Below are positions 6,837-14,826 of a stretch of 20,410 bases of DNA, one piece after another. A program made the translations under genes and the position numbers. Origin of the DNA: an uncultured Acetatifactor sp. (GTDB lineage: Bacteria > Bacillota > Clostridia > Lachnospirales > Lachnospiraceae); NCBI GenBank assembly GCA_910579755.1, contig CAJTVB010000032.1:1342-21751 (forward strand), in the 5' to 3' direction. The notes beneath the pieces were generated by a model. That model was given only the letters and a program-made list of their open reading frames with translations. It had not been told where the DNA came from and did no database searches. Within the stretch, counting starts at the first letter, position 1. Every line of letters begins with the position of its first letter.

Positions 6837-7619
6837 ATGAAAGTTGTTGTTTGTATCAAGCAGGTTCCCGATACCAAGGGCGGCGTAAAATTCAATCCCG
6901 ACGGTACGCTGGACAGAGCTGCAATGATGACCATTATGAATCCTGATGACAAGGCCGGTCTGGAAGCGGCTCTGAGACTGAAGGATCAGTACGGTGCGGA
7001 GGTTACCGTCCTTACCATGGGTCTTCCCAAGGCGGAGGATGTGCTTCGTGAGGCTATTGCCATGGGCGCTGACAAGGGCGTGCTGGTAACCGACAGAGTG
7101 CTGGGCGGCGCAGATACCTGGGCTACCTCCCAGACCCTGGCAGGGGCACTGCGCAATATGGAATATGATCTGATCATCACAGGACGTCAGGCCATTGACG
7201 GTGACACCGCTCAGGTGGGACCCCAGATCTCCGAGCATCTGAACATTCCCGTGATCTCCTATGCCCAGAACCTGAAGATCGAGGGAGACAGTGTGGTGGT
7301 TGAGCGTCAGTTCGATGACAGATATCATGTGCTGAAGGCTAAGATGCCCTGCCTGATCACTGCTCTGGCAGAGCTGAACGAGCCCAGATATATGACTCCC
7401 GGCGGAATCTTTGACGCATGCAAGGCCGAAATCACCGTGTGGGGCAGAGCGGATCTGAAGGATGTGGAGGATTCCAACTTAGGCTTGAAGGGTTCTCCGA
7501 CCCAGATCGCCAAGGCTTCCGACAAGGTGAGAAAGGGAGCCGGTGAGAAGGTGACTCTGGATCCTGCGGAAGCGGTTGATTACATTGTAGGCAAACTGAG
7601 CGAGAAGCATGTGATTTGA
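6837..7619 (+). CDS. etfB: Electron transfer flavoprotein, beta subunit
   Basis: The 260-residue protein is the small ETF subunit that partners EtfA and Bcd. Diagnostic strings are VVCIKQVPDTKGGVKFNP at the start, NPDDKAGLEAALRLKD, LTMGLPKAEDVLREAIAMGAD and ITGRQAIDGDTAQVGPQ. By family it binds a flavin and NADH at the bifurcating site when it is part of a Bcd-EtfAB complex. The ATG at 6837 follows AAGGAG (6821-6826). Only 51 bases separate it from bcd and 56 from etfA, which fits one transcript. Confidence 0.96.
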   Translation: MKVVVCIKQVPDTKGGVKFNPDGTLDRAAMMTIMNPDDKAGLEAALRLKDQYGAEVTVLTMGLPKAEDVLREAIAMGADKGVLVTDRVLGGADTWATSQTLAGALRNMEYDLIITGRQAIDGDTAQVGPQISEHLNIPVISYAQNLKIEGDSVVVERQFDDRYHVLKAKMPCLITALAELNEPRYMTPGGIFDACKAEITVWGRADLKDVEDSNLGLKGSPTQIAKASDKVRKGAGEKVTLDPAEAVDYIVGKLSEKHVI

Positions 7620-7645
7620 TGAGATTTTCCAATATTGAATAGAGT

Positions 7646-7670
7646 GCCCGCAGGAGCGGGCCGGGAGGTA
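7646..7670 (+). promoter_or_regulatory. GC-rich hairpin abutting the etfA Shine-Dalgarno sequence
   Basis: GCCCGC (7646-7651), loop AGGA and GCGGGC (7656-7661) form a compact 6-bp GC-only stem one base before GGGAGG (7663-7668). The part from 7656 to 7670 matches 14 of 15 bases at 15956-15970, upstream of an unrelated gene. It may tune ribosome access or block 5'-to-3' decay. Confidence 0.55.
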
Positions 7671-7675
7671 TAACA

Positions 7676-8722
7676 ATGAACTTAGAAGAATATAAAGGCG
7701 TATATGTCTTTGCGCAGCAGGTAGACAACGTGATCAACAGTATCGCCTTCGAGCTGATCGGCAAGGGAAAGGATCTGGCGGCAGATCTGGGCACAGAGGT
7801 AACCGCCGTGCTGGTAGGAAGCGATGTAAAAGGGCTGGCAGATGAGCTGGCTGAGTATGGCGCTGACAAGGTGATTGTGGTGGACGATCCTGAGCTGAAG
7901 GAGTACAGGACCGAGCCCTATGCACACGCACTGGCATCTGTCATTGAAAAGTATAAACCCGAGATCTTTCTGGTAGGAGCAACGGCCATAGGCCGTGACC
8001 TGGGTCCCCGTGTATCCGCCAGGATCCACACCGGACTGACCGCAGACTGCACCCAGCTGGATATCGGTGATTTCCCCATGAATCCTGTGCCGGGCAAGGA
8101 GCAGAAGCACAATCAGCTGCTGATGACTCGTCCTGCATTCGGCGGCAATACCATTGCTACTATTGCGTGCCCTGATTTCCGTCCTCAGATGGCTACTGTT
8201 CGTCCCGGCGTTATGCAGAAGAGGGAGAAGCAGGCAGGAGCCAAGGCCAATGTGGAGGAATTCAATCCCGGCTTTACCCCGGACAATAAGTATGTGGAGA
8301 TCCTGGAGATCGTCAAGGCTGTGTCCGAGACCGTAGATATTATGGATGCAAAAATTCTGGTGTCCGGCGGACGTGGAATGGGAAGCCCCGAGAACTTCAA
8401 AATGCTGGAGGAGCTGGCAGAGGTTCTGGGCGGCCAGGTAAGCTGTTCCCGTGCGGTGGTTGACGCAGGCTGGAAGCCCAAGGATCTGCAGGTGGGCCAG
8501 ACCGGAAAGACCGTTCGTCCCAATGTGTATTTTGCCATCGGTATCTCCGGCGCCATTCAGCATCTGGCCGGTATGGAGGAATCCGACATTATCGTTGCCA
8601 TCAACAAGGATGAGACCGCTCCCATCTTCGACGTGGCAGATTACGGTGTGGTAGGAGATCTGAACAAGATCGTTCCCGCTCTGACCGAGAAGCTGCGCGG
8701 AGAAATGGCAAAGAAGAACTGA
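7676..8722 (+). CDS. etfA: Electron transfer flavoprotein, alpha subunit
   Basis: The 348-residue large ETF subunit carries the FAD that passes electrons to Bcd. The N-terminal domain (about 1-200) has the VFAQQVDN start and the LVGATAIGRDLGPRVSARIHTGLTADC-like segment. The C-terminal FAD domain has SGGRGMGSPENF, SRAVVDAGW, QVGQTGKTVRP, GISGAIQHLAGM and INKDETAPIFDVADYGVVGD, all hallmarks of EtfA. The ATG at 7676 follows GGGAGG at good spacing, with a GC-rich hairpin just before it. It is the last gene of the operon, since a strong terminator begins 27 bases after its stop. Confidence 0.97.
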   Translation: MNLEEYKGVYVFAQQVDNVINSIAFELIGKGKDLAADLGTEVTAVLVGSDVKGLADELAEYGADKVIVVDDPELKEYRTEPYAHALASVIEKYKPEIFLVGATAIGRDLGPRVSARIHTGLTADCTQLDIGDFPMNPVPGKEQKHNQLLMTRPAFGGNTIATIACPDFRPQMATVRPGVMQKREKQAGAKANVEEFNPGFTPDNKYVEILEIVKAVSETVDIMDAKILVSGGRGMGSPENFKMLEELAEVLGGQVSCSRAVVDAGWKPKDLQVGQTGKTVRPNVYFAIGISGAIQHLAGMEESDIIVAINKDETAPIFDVADYGVVGDLNKIVPALTEKLRGEMAKKN

Positions 8723-8749
8723 TTGGATTGAAATACGGAGAATTTATAA

Positions 8750-8794
8750 ATGAGAAAAACCCACAGGACCGCAGGTTCTGTGGGTTTTTCTCAT
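8750..8794. terminator. Strong terminator after etfA, probably bidirectional
   Basis: A perfect 17-bp inverted repeat has its left arm at 8750-8766 and its right arm at 8778-8794, with an 11-base loop. Its core is ACCCACAG/CTGTGGGT flanked by A5 and T5 tracts, so it can terminate in both directions. It closes the butyryl-CoA operon. Confidence 0.92.
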
Positions 8795-8836
8795 GATCAG
8801 ACGAATTTTCAAAAACCTGCCGGACAGATTTTTTTA

Positions 8837-8865
8837 TTGTGTTTTGATGTGATTATGCTTACAAT
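8837..8865 (+). promoter_or_regulatory. Candidate promoter for the YbaK-like gene
   Basis: TTGTGT (8837-8842), 17 bases and TACAAT (8860-8865) lie downstream of the etfA terminator and about 60 bases before the start of the next gene. It would begin a transcript covering ybaK and mtnA, and possibly the next two genes. Confidence 0.6.
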
Positions 8866-8926
8866 AGACTCTATAGGGTCAAAAGTAAAAGGAGAACGCT
8901 TTCAGAAAAGAGAACGGGGGATTATT

Positions 8927-9412
8927 TTGGCGAAGCAGAAGGAGATCAAGACAAATGCCATGCGGATTCTGGAGTCCATGAAGATTCCATTCCGGCATTT
9001 GACCTACGAATGTGATGAATTTGTGGATGCTCTGCAGATTGCAGATATGCTGTCACTGCCTTACGAAAAGGTATTCAAGACGTTGGTGACAGTGGGAAAC
9101 AGCAGGAATTATTTTGTTTTTGTAATTCCCATTGCCCAGGAGCTGGATCTGAAGGCCGCGGCCAGAAGCGTAGGGGAAAAAAGTGTGGAAATGATCCCGG
9201 TAAAGGAAATCAATGCTGTTACAGGATATATCCGGGGAGGCTGTACTGCCGTGGGAATGAAAAAGGCGTATGTGACTCGGATCCATGTCTCTGCCCGGGA
9301 ACAGGAACAGATCATAGTCAGCGGCGGGCGTATCGGTTCACAGCTGGAGCTGGCGCCGGAGGATCTGGCCCGGGCTGCCCGGGCGGAATTTGCAGATGTC
9401 ATCCGGCATTAG
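8927..9412 (+). CDS. ybaK: YbaK/EbsC-type aminoacyl-tRNA deacylase, probable Cys-tRNA(Pro) deacylase
   Basis: The 161-residue cytoplasmic protein has the YbaK/aaRS-associated fold, which hydrolyses mischarged tRNA such as Cys-tRNA(Pro). The family signature is visible in KTNAMRILE, LPYEKVFKTLVTVG, FVIPIAQELDLKAAARSVGEKSVEMI, TGYIRGGCTAVGMKK and IIVSGGRIGSQLEL; the conserved lysine is in VFKTL. I chose the TTG at 8927, preceded by GGGGG (8916-8920) with a 6-base gap, because MAKQKEIKTNAMRIL is the expected family start. An in-frame ATG at 8750 lies inside the terminator and would add residues with no family match. mtnA follows 49 bases later. Confidence 0.9.
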   Translation: MAKQKEIKTNAMRILESMKIPFRHLTYECDEFVDALQIADMLSLPYEKVFKTLVTVGNSRNYFVFVIPIAQELDLKAAARSVGEKSVEMIPVKEINAVTGYIRGGCTAVGMKKAYVTRIHVSAREQEQIIVSGGRIGSQLELAPEDLARAARAEFADVIRH

Positions 9413-9461
9413 CCGCCAGTCTGAAGAGGGTACTTATGTTTTTTTGAGAAAGGGAGATAAG

Positions 9462-10553
9462 ATGCAGGAAAAGAAAAATATTATGGATTATGATACGGTG
9501 GCATTGGACCAGGAGGGAAATGCTGTAATTATTATCGACCAGACGTTACTGCCGGGCAGGGTGGAGCTGATTGCTCTGCGGACAGCCCAGGAAATCTGGG
9601 ACGCCATCTATCTTCTGAAGGTCCGTGGGGCACCTGCCATCGGAGTGGCGGCGGCCATGGGAATCTATGTGCTTGCAAAGAATATTGAGACAGAGGACTT
9701 TGAGGAATTTTACAGAGAATTTTGCCGGTACAAGGAGTATCTGGACTCGGCCAGACCTACGGCAGTAAATCTGTCCTGGGCACTGAAGAGAATGGAACAG
9801 GCGGCGCTGCAGGCAGGCCGTGCAGAAAAGAAGACGGTGCCCCAGGTGAAGGAAGTCCTGCGGGAGGAGGCACTGCGGATCCGGGGCGAGGATATCGAAG
9901 TATGTCGAAAAATCGGAGAATACGGTCTTACCCTGGTGAAGCCCGGGGATGGGATACTGACGCACTGTAATGCAGGACAGCTTGCAACTGTCAAATATGG
10001 CACAGCTACGGCGCCCATCTACCTGGGACAGGAGAGAGGATATGATTTTAAGGTTTATGCGGATGAGACCAGACCTCTGCTTCAGGGAGCCAGGCTGACG
10101 GCTTTCGAGCTGTATTCGTCGGGGGTGGATGTGACGCTGATCTGCGATAATATGTCGGCCAGCGTCATGGCCAGAGGATTGGTGCAGGCTGTGTTTGTAG
10201 GCTGTGACAGAGTGGCGGCTAACGGAGACGCTGCCAATAAGATCGGCACCTCCGTTGTGGCGGCAGTGGCAAAATATTACGGCGTGCCGGTATATGTCTG
10301 TGCGCCTACCTCCACCATTGATATGGAGACCGCCACAGGGGACCAGATCTGTATCGAGCAGCGTCCGGCTCACGAAGTGACAGATATGTGGTATAAGGAA
10401 CCCATGGCACCGGAGGGAGTCAAGGTCTATAATCCGGCCTTTGATGTGACGAATCATGAGCTGATCGCGGGGATCGTGACGGAGCATGGTGTGGCGCGGG
10501 CGCCCTATACGGAAAGTCTGAAGAACATAATGTCTCAAAGAATCCAAGGTTAG
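9462..10553 (+). CDS. mtnA: S-methyl-5-thioribose-1-phosphate isomerase
   Basis: The 363-residue cytoplasmic enzyme isomerises methylthioribose-1-phosphate to methylthioribulose-1-phosphate in methionine salvage; homologues can also act on 5-deoxyribose-1-phosphate. The key features are RGAPAIGVAAA near 55-65, SARPTAVNLSWAL near 96-108, the catalytic Cys169 in HCNAGQLATVKYGTA, and the catalytic Asp249 in GCDRVAANGDAANKIGT. The length is usual. The ATG at 9462 follows GGGAG; an in-frame upstream ATG at 9390 overlaps the ybaK end and is less likely. No other salvage gene (mtnK, mtnB, an aldolase, mtnN) is in the window, so which pathway it serves is open. Confidence 0.94.
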   Translation: MQEKKNIMDYDTVALDQEGNAVIIIDQTLLPGRVELIALRTAQEIWDAIYLLKVRGAPAIGVAAAMGIYVLAKNIETEDFEEFYREFCRYKEYLDSARPTAVNLSWALKRMEQAALQAGRAEKKTVPQVKEVLREEALRIRGEDIEVCRKIGEYGLTLVKPGDGILTHCNAGQLATVKYGTATAPIYLGQERGYDFKVYADETRPLLQGARLTAFELYSSGVDVTLICDNMSASVMARGLVQAVFVGCDRVAANGDAANKIGTSVVAAVAKYYGVPVYVCAPTSTIDMETATGDQICIEQRPAHEVTDMWYKEPMAPEGVKVYNPAFDVTNHELIAGIVTEHGVARAPYTESLKNIMSQRIQG

Positions 10554-10564
10554 GAGAAGTGATT

Positions 10565-11251
10565 ATGAAGCGGAATGTCAGTCTGGAAGAGATTTCGGAT
10601 GGACGGTTATACGGTTATAATGATATGGTAAAGGCAGACTGCCATGGCTGCAGGGGATGTTATCAGTGCTGTACGGGAATGGGAAATTCTATTGTGCTGG
10701 ATCCTTGTGATATCTGGCGGCTTCAGGCTGGAACGGGAAAAACACTGCAGGAGCTTTTGGAAGAAGGAAGGGTGGAGCTGAATGTAGTGGACGGCTGTAT
10801 TCTTCCTAATCTGAGGATGACAGGAAAGGATGAGCGCTGCAGCTTTCTGGATTCGTCAGGGCGTTGCTCCATTCATGAAAGCCGGCCCGGGATCTGCAGA
10901 CTGTTCCCCCTGGGGCGCTGCTATCAGGACGGAGATTTTAAGTATTTTCTTCAGGTGCATGAGTGCAGGGAAAATAATCGGTCTAAAGTGAAGGTAAGTA
11001 AATGGATCGATACGCCCCGGCAGCAGGAAGCACACAGATTTTTATGCGGCTGGCATGAGCTTTTGGGCCGGATTGAAAGGCAGGTGACAGGCCGGGAGGA
11101 CAGCGCCCAGGCCAGAGATTGGAATTTGGCCCTGCTGAAAATTTTTTATTTCGAGCCATATAGCACGGACCAGGATTTTTATAAACAGTATCAGGAGAGA
11201 TTACGCAGGTTTGACGAATTGTGGGAGCACACAAGTGTGGAACGGCAATAA
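10565..11251 (+). CDS. YkgJ-family cysteine-cluster protein
   Basis: The 228-residue protein belongs to the small YkgJ/UPF0153 family, thought to bind zinc or an iron-sulfur cluster; no reaction is established. The defining cysteine cluster is CHGCRGCYQCC (Cys26, 29, 32, 35, 36), followed by CSFLDSSGRCSIHESRPGIC and FPLGRC, which provide further ligands. The C-terminal third is basic and helical with no recognised domain. The ATG at 10565 lies eight bases after AGGAG (10552-10556). A GTG six bases earlier is too close to that site. It starts 11 bases after the mtnA stop and is very probably cotranscribed. Confidence 0.85.
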   Translation: MKRNVSLEEISDGRLYGYNDMVKADCHGCRGCYQCCTGMGNSIVLDPCDIWRLQAGTGKTLQELLEEGRVELNVVDGCILPNLRMTGKDERCSFLDSSGRCSIHESRPGICRLFPLGRCYQDGDFKYFLQVHECRENNRSKVKVSKWIDTPRQQEAHRFLCGWHELLGRIERQVTGREDSAQARDWNLALLKIFYFEPYSTDQDFYKQYQERLRRFDELWEHTSVERQ

Positions 11252-11297
11252 AGGAAAAAGTAATAGCAAACGAAAATGGAAGAATCGGGAACAATAG

Positions 11298-12449
11298 ATG
11301 AGAGTTGAAGTAAGAGGATTGGAAGAAGAGTATCAGCGCCGACGCAAATCCAGAATCCGGGAGCTGAAGCGCCGGAGGAAAAGAGTGGAAAGGATCCGGC
11401 GGATGGCGATTTCCGGGGCAGGCGCTGCGGCGGCTGCGCTGTTGGTATTTGCGTTATCCCAGGGGACACACGCCAAAGGAGAATCGGGCGTTGCCTCTAC
11501 TGTGCAGAGAAACCGGTGGATAGAGTTTACAGATGAAAATATTCTGGGAAACAGACAGACGGAAAGCTACGGACCGCCTTTGCCGGAGGGATATGGCGGG
11601 CTCTCCTTTGCCGCTTATGCCACAGATCATACAGAAGGCTTCGGAGAAAGTATTCTCAGCCAGTATGGAATCGTAATCGATGTGGAGCAGGGGACTATAC
11701 TGGCTCATAGGGAAGGGCAGACAAGAATGAACCCGGCTTCCATGACAAAAATATTGACGGTATTGACGGCGGCTGAGGCATTGGGATTAAAGGGAGACGA
11801 TTGGAAGGACAGTTCCCTGCTGGAAGATACGCTGGAAATTACCATGGAGGTTACGGACTATTGCTTTGTCAATGGATGCAGCGTGGTGGGATTTGAGAGA
11901 GGGGAGGCCGTAAAGGTGCGGGACATGTTTTACGGGACGATTCTCTCATCCGGTGCGGATGCCGCGTTGGCGCTGGCCATTTATACGTCCGGATCCCATG
12001 AGGACTTTGTGGAATTGATGAACCAGAAGCTGGAGGATATGGGATTGTCGGAAACCACCCATTTTACCAACTGCGTGGGAATTTATGATGCGGAGCATTA
12101 CAGCACCGCTTATGATATTGCGGTGATTTTGAAGGCGGCATCTGAGAATCCTCTCTGTCGGGAGGTTTTGTCTGCTCACACCTATGTTACATGCCCTAAT
12201 GAAGTGCATTCCGAGGGGATGCCCCTTTCTAACTGGTTCCTGCGCAGAATTGAGGACAAGGATACCCGCGGAGTGGTGCTTTGCGGAAAGACGGGCTATG
12301 TGACGGAATCGGGAAGCTGTGCCGCCAGCCTGGCTGTGGACAGCCAGGGCCGGGAATATCTGTGTGTCACTGCCGGAGCCTCCAGCAGCGCACAGTGCCT
12401 GGCCGACCAGGAGGCCCTGTATCAGAGGTATTTGACGGCGGATGTGTGA
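11298..12449 (+). CDS. Membrane-anchored D-alanyl-D-alanine carboxypeptidase (penicillin-binding protein)
   Basis: The 383-residue serine peptidase of the S11 (DacA/DacF) family trims the terminal D-Ala of peptidoglycan stem peptides outside the membrane. A long, very basic N-terminus (residues 5-36, rich in Arg/Lys) precedes one hydrophobic segment at about 37-56, so it looks like a signal anchor. The active serine is in SMTK (Ser148, Lys151). The second motif reads SGA (218-220) where SxN is usual. KTG is at 331-333, followed by TESGSC. The Shine-Dalgarno sequence before the ATG at 11298 is weak (GGGA). Forty-six bases separate it from the cysteine-cluster gene, and it may end the same transcript. 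No terminator is apparent after it. Confidence 0.92.
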   Translation: MRVEVRGLEEEYQRRRKSRIRELKRRRKRVERIRRMAISGAGAAAAALLVFALSQGTHAKGESGVASTVQRNRWIEFTDENILGNRQTESYGPPLPEGYGGLSFAAYATDHTEGFGESILSQYGIVIDVEQGTILAHREGQTRMNPASMTKILTVLTAAEALGLKGDDWKDSSLLEDTLEITMEVTDYCFVNGCSVVGFERGEAVKVRDMFYGTILSSGADAALALAIYTSGSHEDFVELMNQKLEDMGLSETTHFTNCVGIYDAEHYSTAYDIAVILKAASENPLCREVLSAHTYVTCPNEVHSEGMPLSNWFLRRIEDKDTRGVVLCGKTGYVTESGSCAASLAVDSQGREYLCVTAGASSSAQCLADQEALYQRYLTADV

Positions 12450-12484
12450 GGGGTATCTGAACGGCAGGAGCGCAATATTTCTGA

Positions 12485-12513
12485 TTGACTTTATCACGGC
12501 ATACCGTTATGCT
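12485..12513 (+). promoter_or_regulatory. Promoter of the regulator/nucleotidyltransferase pair with an overlapping inverted repeat
   Basis: TTGACT (12485-12490), 17 bases and TATGCT (12508-12513) form a good vegetative promoter 27 bases before the regulator start. GCATA (12499-12503) and TATGC (12508-12512) form an inverted repeat over the -10 box, suitable for self-repression by the XRE protein encoded next. Confidence 0.6.
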
Positions 12514-12539
12514 ATGGATAATAAAGGAAGGTGGGCCAA

Positions 12540-13109
12540 ATGAATGTGAATGAATTTATGGAGCAGAAGGCAGTCACAAAATATAGGCTTTCCAAAAACA
12601 GCGGCATTCCGTACACAACAATTTGCGACATATGCAGTGGGAAGACAAAGCTTGAAAACTGTTCCGCAAGGACAGTTTATAAGATTGCGGGGGCACTGGG
12701 TGTATCCATGGAATCTTTGTTGGATTTTGATTCCAAAGAACGATATAACTTTGACCTTTATAAAAGCAGTGTGTGTCATCGCGTAAAGGAAATGGGAGAC
12801 ATTGACTTTATTATAGATACGCTGGAGCAGGATGATATCAGAGCGTACTACCAACGTGGGTGGTATCGGGAATGCCTGTATTTGCTGGCAATGCTGGACT
12901 ATATCAGCCGGATGAACAGTGTTCCGGTTTGTACCAGGTATGACGATCTGCGCTGCTGTAAATTAAAGGAACCGATTTATCCATCTGGAATATTGACAGC
13001 GGCTCTTGTTTCTGGCAGTGAAGTGCCAAAAACAAAAGCATTGCAGGAGGCAATCCCTGAATTCCTGAGATTTAACATTGTGGAGAGCGAGGTGCGGAAT
13101 GTCGTCTGA
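12540..13109 (+). CDS. XRE-type helix-turn-helix regulator, antitoxin-like
   Basis: The 189-residue protein starts with a Cro/C1-type helix-turn-helix (about residues 10-60: TKYRLSKNSGIPYTTICDI, then TVYKIAGALGVSMESLL). About 125 further residues have no fold I recognise; they contain a Tyr/Trp-rich helix around YYQRGWYRECLYLLAMLDYI. The ATG at 12540 is seven bases after AAGGAAGG; an in-frame GTG at 12531 overlaps that site. Its last 11 bases overlap the start of the nucleotidyltransferase gene, so the two are probably translated together. The long C-terminal part, the partner gene and the repeat in the promoter fit a self-regulated antitoxin, but a plain regulator cannot be excluded. Confidence 0.8.
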   Translation: MNVNEFMEQKAVTKYRLSKNSGIPYTTICDICSGKTKLENCSARTVYKIAGALGVSMESLLDFDSKERYNFDLYKSSVCHRVKEMGDIDFIIDTLEQDDIRAYYQRGWYRECLYLLAMLDYISRMNSVPVCTRYDDLRCCKLKEPIYPSGILTAALVSGSEVPKTKALQEAIPEFLRFNIVESEVRNVV

Positions 13110-13821
13110 AGGAACAGGTGTATTCACGAAAGAGAATCTTGATACCCTGCTGAAGGAGCTTGCAAAGGAATTTAAGCGGCAGAATGGCACAGCAGTTCCG
13201 GCGGAGATTATCCTGATTGGAGGGGCCGCCATTCTTGCGGGGTATGGGTTTCGTGAGATGACAACGGATGTGGATGCGGTGATCCATGCCTCATCAGCCA
13301 TGAAGGAAGCTGTAAACAGGATTGGCGACAAATACAACCTCCCCCACGGATGGCTGAATTCTGATTTTATGCGAACGGCTTCTTACTCGCCGAAGCTGGA
13401 GCAATTTTCTGTTTATTATAAAACATTTTCAAATATTCTTCAGGTCCGCACGGTGTCAGCGGAATATCTTATAGCTATGAAGTTACGCTCCGGTAGAAAA
13501 TACAAGAATGATCTTTCGGATATTATTGGGATTCTGGCGGAGCATGAGAACAGAGGGAATCCAATTTCCAAAGACAAAATTGATATGGCGGTGTACAATC
13601 TTTATGGAAGTTGGGACGGGTTCCCAGCAGATTCGGTTTCCTTTATCAGCGATGCGCTGGAGAGGAAAAACTATGGAGTTGTCTATGCAGAGGTCATGGA
13701 GCGGGAAAAGGATTCCAAGGATATGTTGATCCACTTTGGAGAAAAATATCCTGATGTTATTACGCAATCCAATGTGAATGAAATACTGGCGTCCTTGAAA
13801 CAAAGGAACCGTCCATTATAG
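13099..13821 (+). CDS. Nucleotidyltransferase-like protein (DUF6036/AbiEii-like), toxin candidate
   Basis: The 240-residue protein has a nucleotidyltransferase-type core: IILIGGAAILAGYG (37-50) followed by REMTTDVDAVI, in which Asp57 and Asp59 would be the metal-binding acidic pair, and later YLIAMKLRSGRKYKNDLSDII, a segment typical of DUF6036/AbiEii-like families. Some relatives of this fold are toxins that modify tRNA or other targets, and others are uncharacterised; the target here is unknown. The ATG at 13099 lies inside the end of the regulator gene and follows GCGAGG. The base composition of both genes looks less GC-rich than the neighbouring operons, as expected for a transferred module, but I did not compute it. 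Confidence 0.75.
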   Translation: MSSEGTGVFTKENLDTLLKELAKEFKRQNGTAVPAEIILIGGAAILAGYGFREMTTDVDAVIHASSAMKEAVNRIGDKYNLPHGWLNSDFMRTASYSPKLEQFSVYYKTFSNILQVRTVSAEYLIAMKLRSGRKYKNDLSDIIGILAEHENRGNPISKDKIDMAVYNLYGSWDGFPADSVSFISDALERKNYGVVYAEVMEREKDSKDMLIHFGEKYPDVITQSNVNEILASLKQRNRPL

Positions 13822-13882
13822 GATTAATTCGCACACTGTCATTGTCTTCATAAATGAAGCAAACAGACATCGCTATCGTTTC

Positions 13883-14752
13883 TCAAAACGTCTCCATGCC
13901 TTCCCGGAAAGCAATGCCGGTGGGAGTCGCCGCCAGGCCGCCTCTGCCGGTTTCTCTGAGCTCTTCGGGAAGCAGTCGTCCGATGCTGCGCATGGCGTCG
14001 AAGACCTCGTCGGGAGGTATTCGGCTTCGGATGCCGGCTATGGCCAGATCGGCGCTGGTCAATGCGTTGACGGCGCCGCAGACATTCCTTTTGATACAGG
14101 GAACCTCTACAAGTCCTCCCACGGGATCACAGGCCAGCCCCAGCAGATTTTTCATGGCAAGGGCCGCGGCATGGCAGATGGCTTCGCCGCTGCCGCCGCA
14201 CAGGAAAGCCACGCCTCCCGCCGCCATGGCGGAGGCGGCTCCGATTTCGGCCTGACATCCTCCGGCGGCCCCGGATATGGAGGCCCGCTGGGCGATGACT
14301 CCGCCGATGCCGGCGCAGACATAAAGGGATTTTATCATTTCCTCCCGGGCATATCCCTTTTCCTGTTCCAGGGACAGGAGCACGGCGGGAACCACTCCGC
14401 AGGAGCCGGCGGTGGGGGCGGCCACGATCCGGCGCATACAGGCGTTGGATTCTCCCATTTTTACAGCCTTTTCCATAACCAGGCCCAGCAGTGGACCGCA
14501 CAGAAGGGATCCCTGGACTCTGGCCCTGGCAATTTTTTCGCCGTCCTGACCGGCCAGGCCGCTGGAAGAGCGCAGGGTGGGATCATAGTCCCGGTCCGCC
14601 GCTTCCATGGCCAGATACATCTGCTCCATTTTGCCAAAGGCTTCTTTTGCCGTGATCTCCAGTTCTTTACAGTCTCTGTCCCGGACAATTTCCCAGAAGG
14701 ATTTTCCCGATTGAGTTTCCAGATTAAGAATGTCTTGAAGTGATTGATACAT
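13883..14752 (-). CDS. sdaAA: L-serine ammonia-lyase, iron-sulfur dependent, alpha subunit
   Basis: The 289-residue catalytic subunit, with SdaAB, deaminates L-serine to pyruvate and ammonia using an oxygen-sensitive 4Fe-4S cluster. Conserved segments are AAPTAGSCGVVPAVL (111-125), SGAAGGCQAEIGAASAMAAGG with Cys166, and CDPVGGLVEVPCIKRN with Cys208 and Cys219; the latter three cysteines are the likely cluster ligands. The ATG at 14752 follows AGAGGA; an in-frame ATG at 14764 lies before that site and is unlikely. It lies 74 bases downstream of sdaAB on the same strand and converges with the nucleotidyltransferase gene. No clear terminator lies in the 61-base convergent gap. Confidence 0.95.
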   Translation of the reverse strand: MYQSLQDILNLETQSGKSFWEIVRDRDCKELEITAKEAFGKMEQMYLAMEAADRDYDPTLRSSSGLAGQDGEKIARARVQGSLLCGPLLGLVMEKAVKMGESNACMRRIVAAPTAGSCGVVPAVLLSLEQEKGYAREEMIKSLYVCAGIGGVIAQRASISGAAGGCQAEIGAASAMAAGGVAFLCGGSGEAICHAAALAMKNLLGLACDPVGGLVEVPCIKRNVCGAVNALTSADLAIAGIRSRIPPDEVFDAMRSIGRLLPEELRETGRGGLAATPTGIAFREGMETF

Positions 14753-14826
14753 AATTCCTCTCATTCTGCCGTGGAGGCATTCAATTATTCAAATATTCAC
14801 ATATTCACAACCTATATGAACAAACT

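Noticed and set aside
8750..8926. Upstream ATG start for the YbaK-like protein
   Set aside because: The ATG lies in the arm of the etfA terminator and before the candidate promoter; the added residues do not fit the family, while the TTG at 8927 gives the expected N-terminus.
9546..10547. 333-codon minus-strand frame opposite mtnA
   Set aside because: It is a shadow of a well-supported gene with intact catalytic residues.
13846..13859. CTTCAT/ATGAAG hairpin in the convergent gap as a terminator
   Set aside because: The stem is short and AT-rich, with no following T tract on either strand.
14171..14743. 190-codon plus-strand frame opposite sdaAA
   Set aside because: It is antisense to the serine dehydratase with its conserved cluster cysteines.
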